Shown here in pieces: positions 63,841-64,000 of a stretch of DNA of 64,000 nucleotides. Under the pieces are notes generated by a model. The model saw only the letters and a list, made by a program, of their open reading frames with translations. It was not told where the DNA came from and did no database searches. The stretch comes from Hyunsoonleella ulvae (lineage in GTDB: Bacteria > Bacteroidota > Bacteroidia > Flavobacteriales > Flavobacteriaceae): assembly GCF_016827605.1 (NCBI RefSeq), contig NZ_JAEPJQ010000001.1, positions 1 to 64,000 on the forward strand, given 5' to 3'. Both the position numbers and the translations under genes were made by a program. The number at the start of each line of letters is the position of its first letter. Position 1 is the first letter of the stretch.

Positions 63841-64000
63841 TTAAACATTAAGAACATCAACGGCTTTTACATGACCAACTTCCATAGTTCCTAATTGAAT
63901 GTTACCAACCCTTACACGCACCAATCGCAATGTTGGAAATCCAACAGCAGATGTCATCTTTCGCACTTGCCTAAACTTCCCTTCATTTAAGGTTATAGAT
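63841..64000 (-). CDS. Pseudouridine synthase, RsuA/RluE family (C-terminal end, partial)
   Basis: The last 52 residues of a minus-strand gene whose beginning lies beyond the window. The frame reads [20 protein letters not shown] then [28 protein letters not shown], the typical end of RsuA/RluE-type 16S or 23S rRNA pseudouridine synthases (the EGKxRQVRKM loop and the [11 protein letters not shown] strand). The target uridine cannot be determined from this fragment. Confidence 0.88.
   Translation of the reverse strand, partial: SITLNEGKFRQVRKMTSAVGFPTLRLVRVRVGNIQLGTMEVGHVKAVDVLNV

Overview
The window is a 64 kb piece of a low-GC Bacteroidetes chromosome, almost certainly from a member of the family Flavobacteriaceae. 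Supporting signs are type IX secretion (T9SS) substrates with both kinds of C-terminal sorting domain, a PorP/SprF protein, gliding-motility GldF/GldG sequence, promoter boxes of the TAnnTTTG kind, and the gene orders gldFG-dnaN and rpsT-tRNA(Glu)-proS. It is mostly housekeeping core genome. I see no prophage, insertion sequence, CRISPR array or rRNA operon.

Layout. 1-7.6 kb: a cell-surface secretion cassette made of a repeat-rich HYR-domain T9SS substrate (5' end outside the window), a PorP/SprF outer-membrane protein and two tandem PorE-like OmpA proteins, closed by a strong terminator. 7.6-8.5 kb: a decayed gene split by a palindromic repeat. 8.5-13 kb: CAP lipoprotein, pdxH, and the minus-strand run pyrR-pyrB-STAS-like-rnz. 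13-17.3 kb: Nudix hydrolase and a three-gene acyl-CoA (probably propionyl-CoA) carboxylase operon. 17.5-24.3 kb: a membrane-bound TPR/LuxR-type regulator, a FAH-family enzyme, and acs with a two-subunit sodium:solute symporter (acetate uptake and activation). 24.4-29.2 kb: membrane acyltransferase plus esterase, HAD phosphatase, purC, phoH.

29.4-34.4 kb: SAM hydroxide adenosyltransferase, ABM monooxygenase, a single ORF fusing GldF to GldG, and dnaN. 34.5-39.5 kb: small membrane proteins, DUF3108, two tandem M28 peptidases and a PqqB-like MBL lipoprotein. 39.5-47.4 kb: rpsT, tRNA-Glu, proS, a Gly/Trp- then Ser/Arg-rich lipoprotein, a FadL-like porin, folE, cysS, yidD. 47.4-54.9 kb: a frameshifted SnoaL-like gene, a Fur-family regulator, an Lrp/AsnC regulator divergent from metE, pepD and a DUF3810 protein. 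54.9-64 kb: DUF6503 lipoprotein, a type A T9SS substrate, a TrmH-family methyltransferase, M48 protease, a TonB-dependent receptor, an ECF sigma factor with a four-helix membrane partner, and the 3' end of a pseudouridine synthase gene.

The most noteworthy signals are the T9 homopolymer frameshift in a signal-peptide gene (47408-47416), the GldF-GldG fusion, an interleaved set of perfect 14-bp inverted repeats (9031-9086), a family of intergenic hairpin elements present at least four times, near-identical 267-bp repeats in the surface protein, a duplicated PorE-like gene, and a 16-bp inverted repeat bracketing the Lrp-metE control region. All functional names come from reading motifs in the translated sequence; no database search was run.
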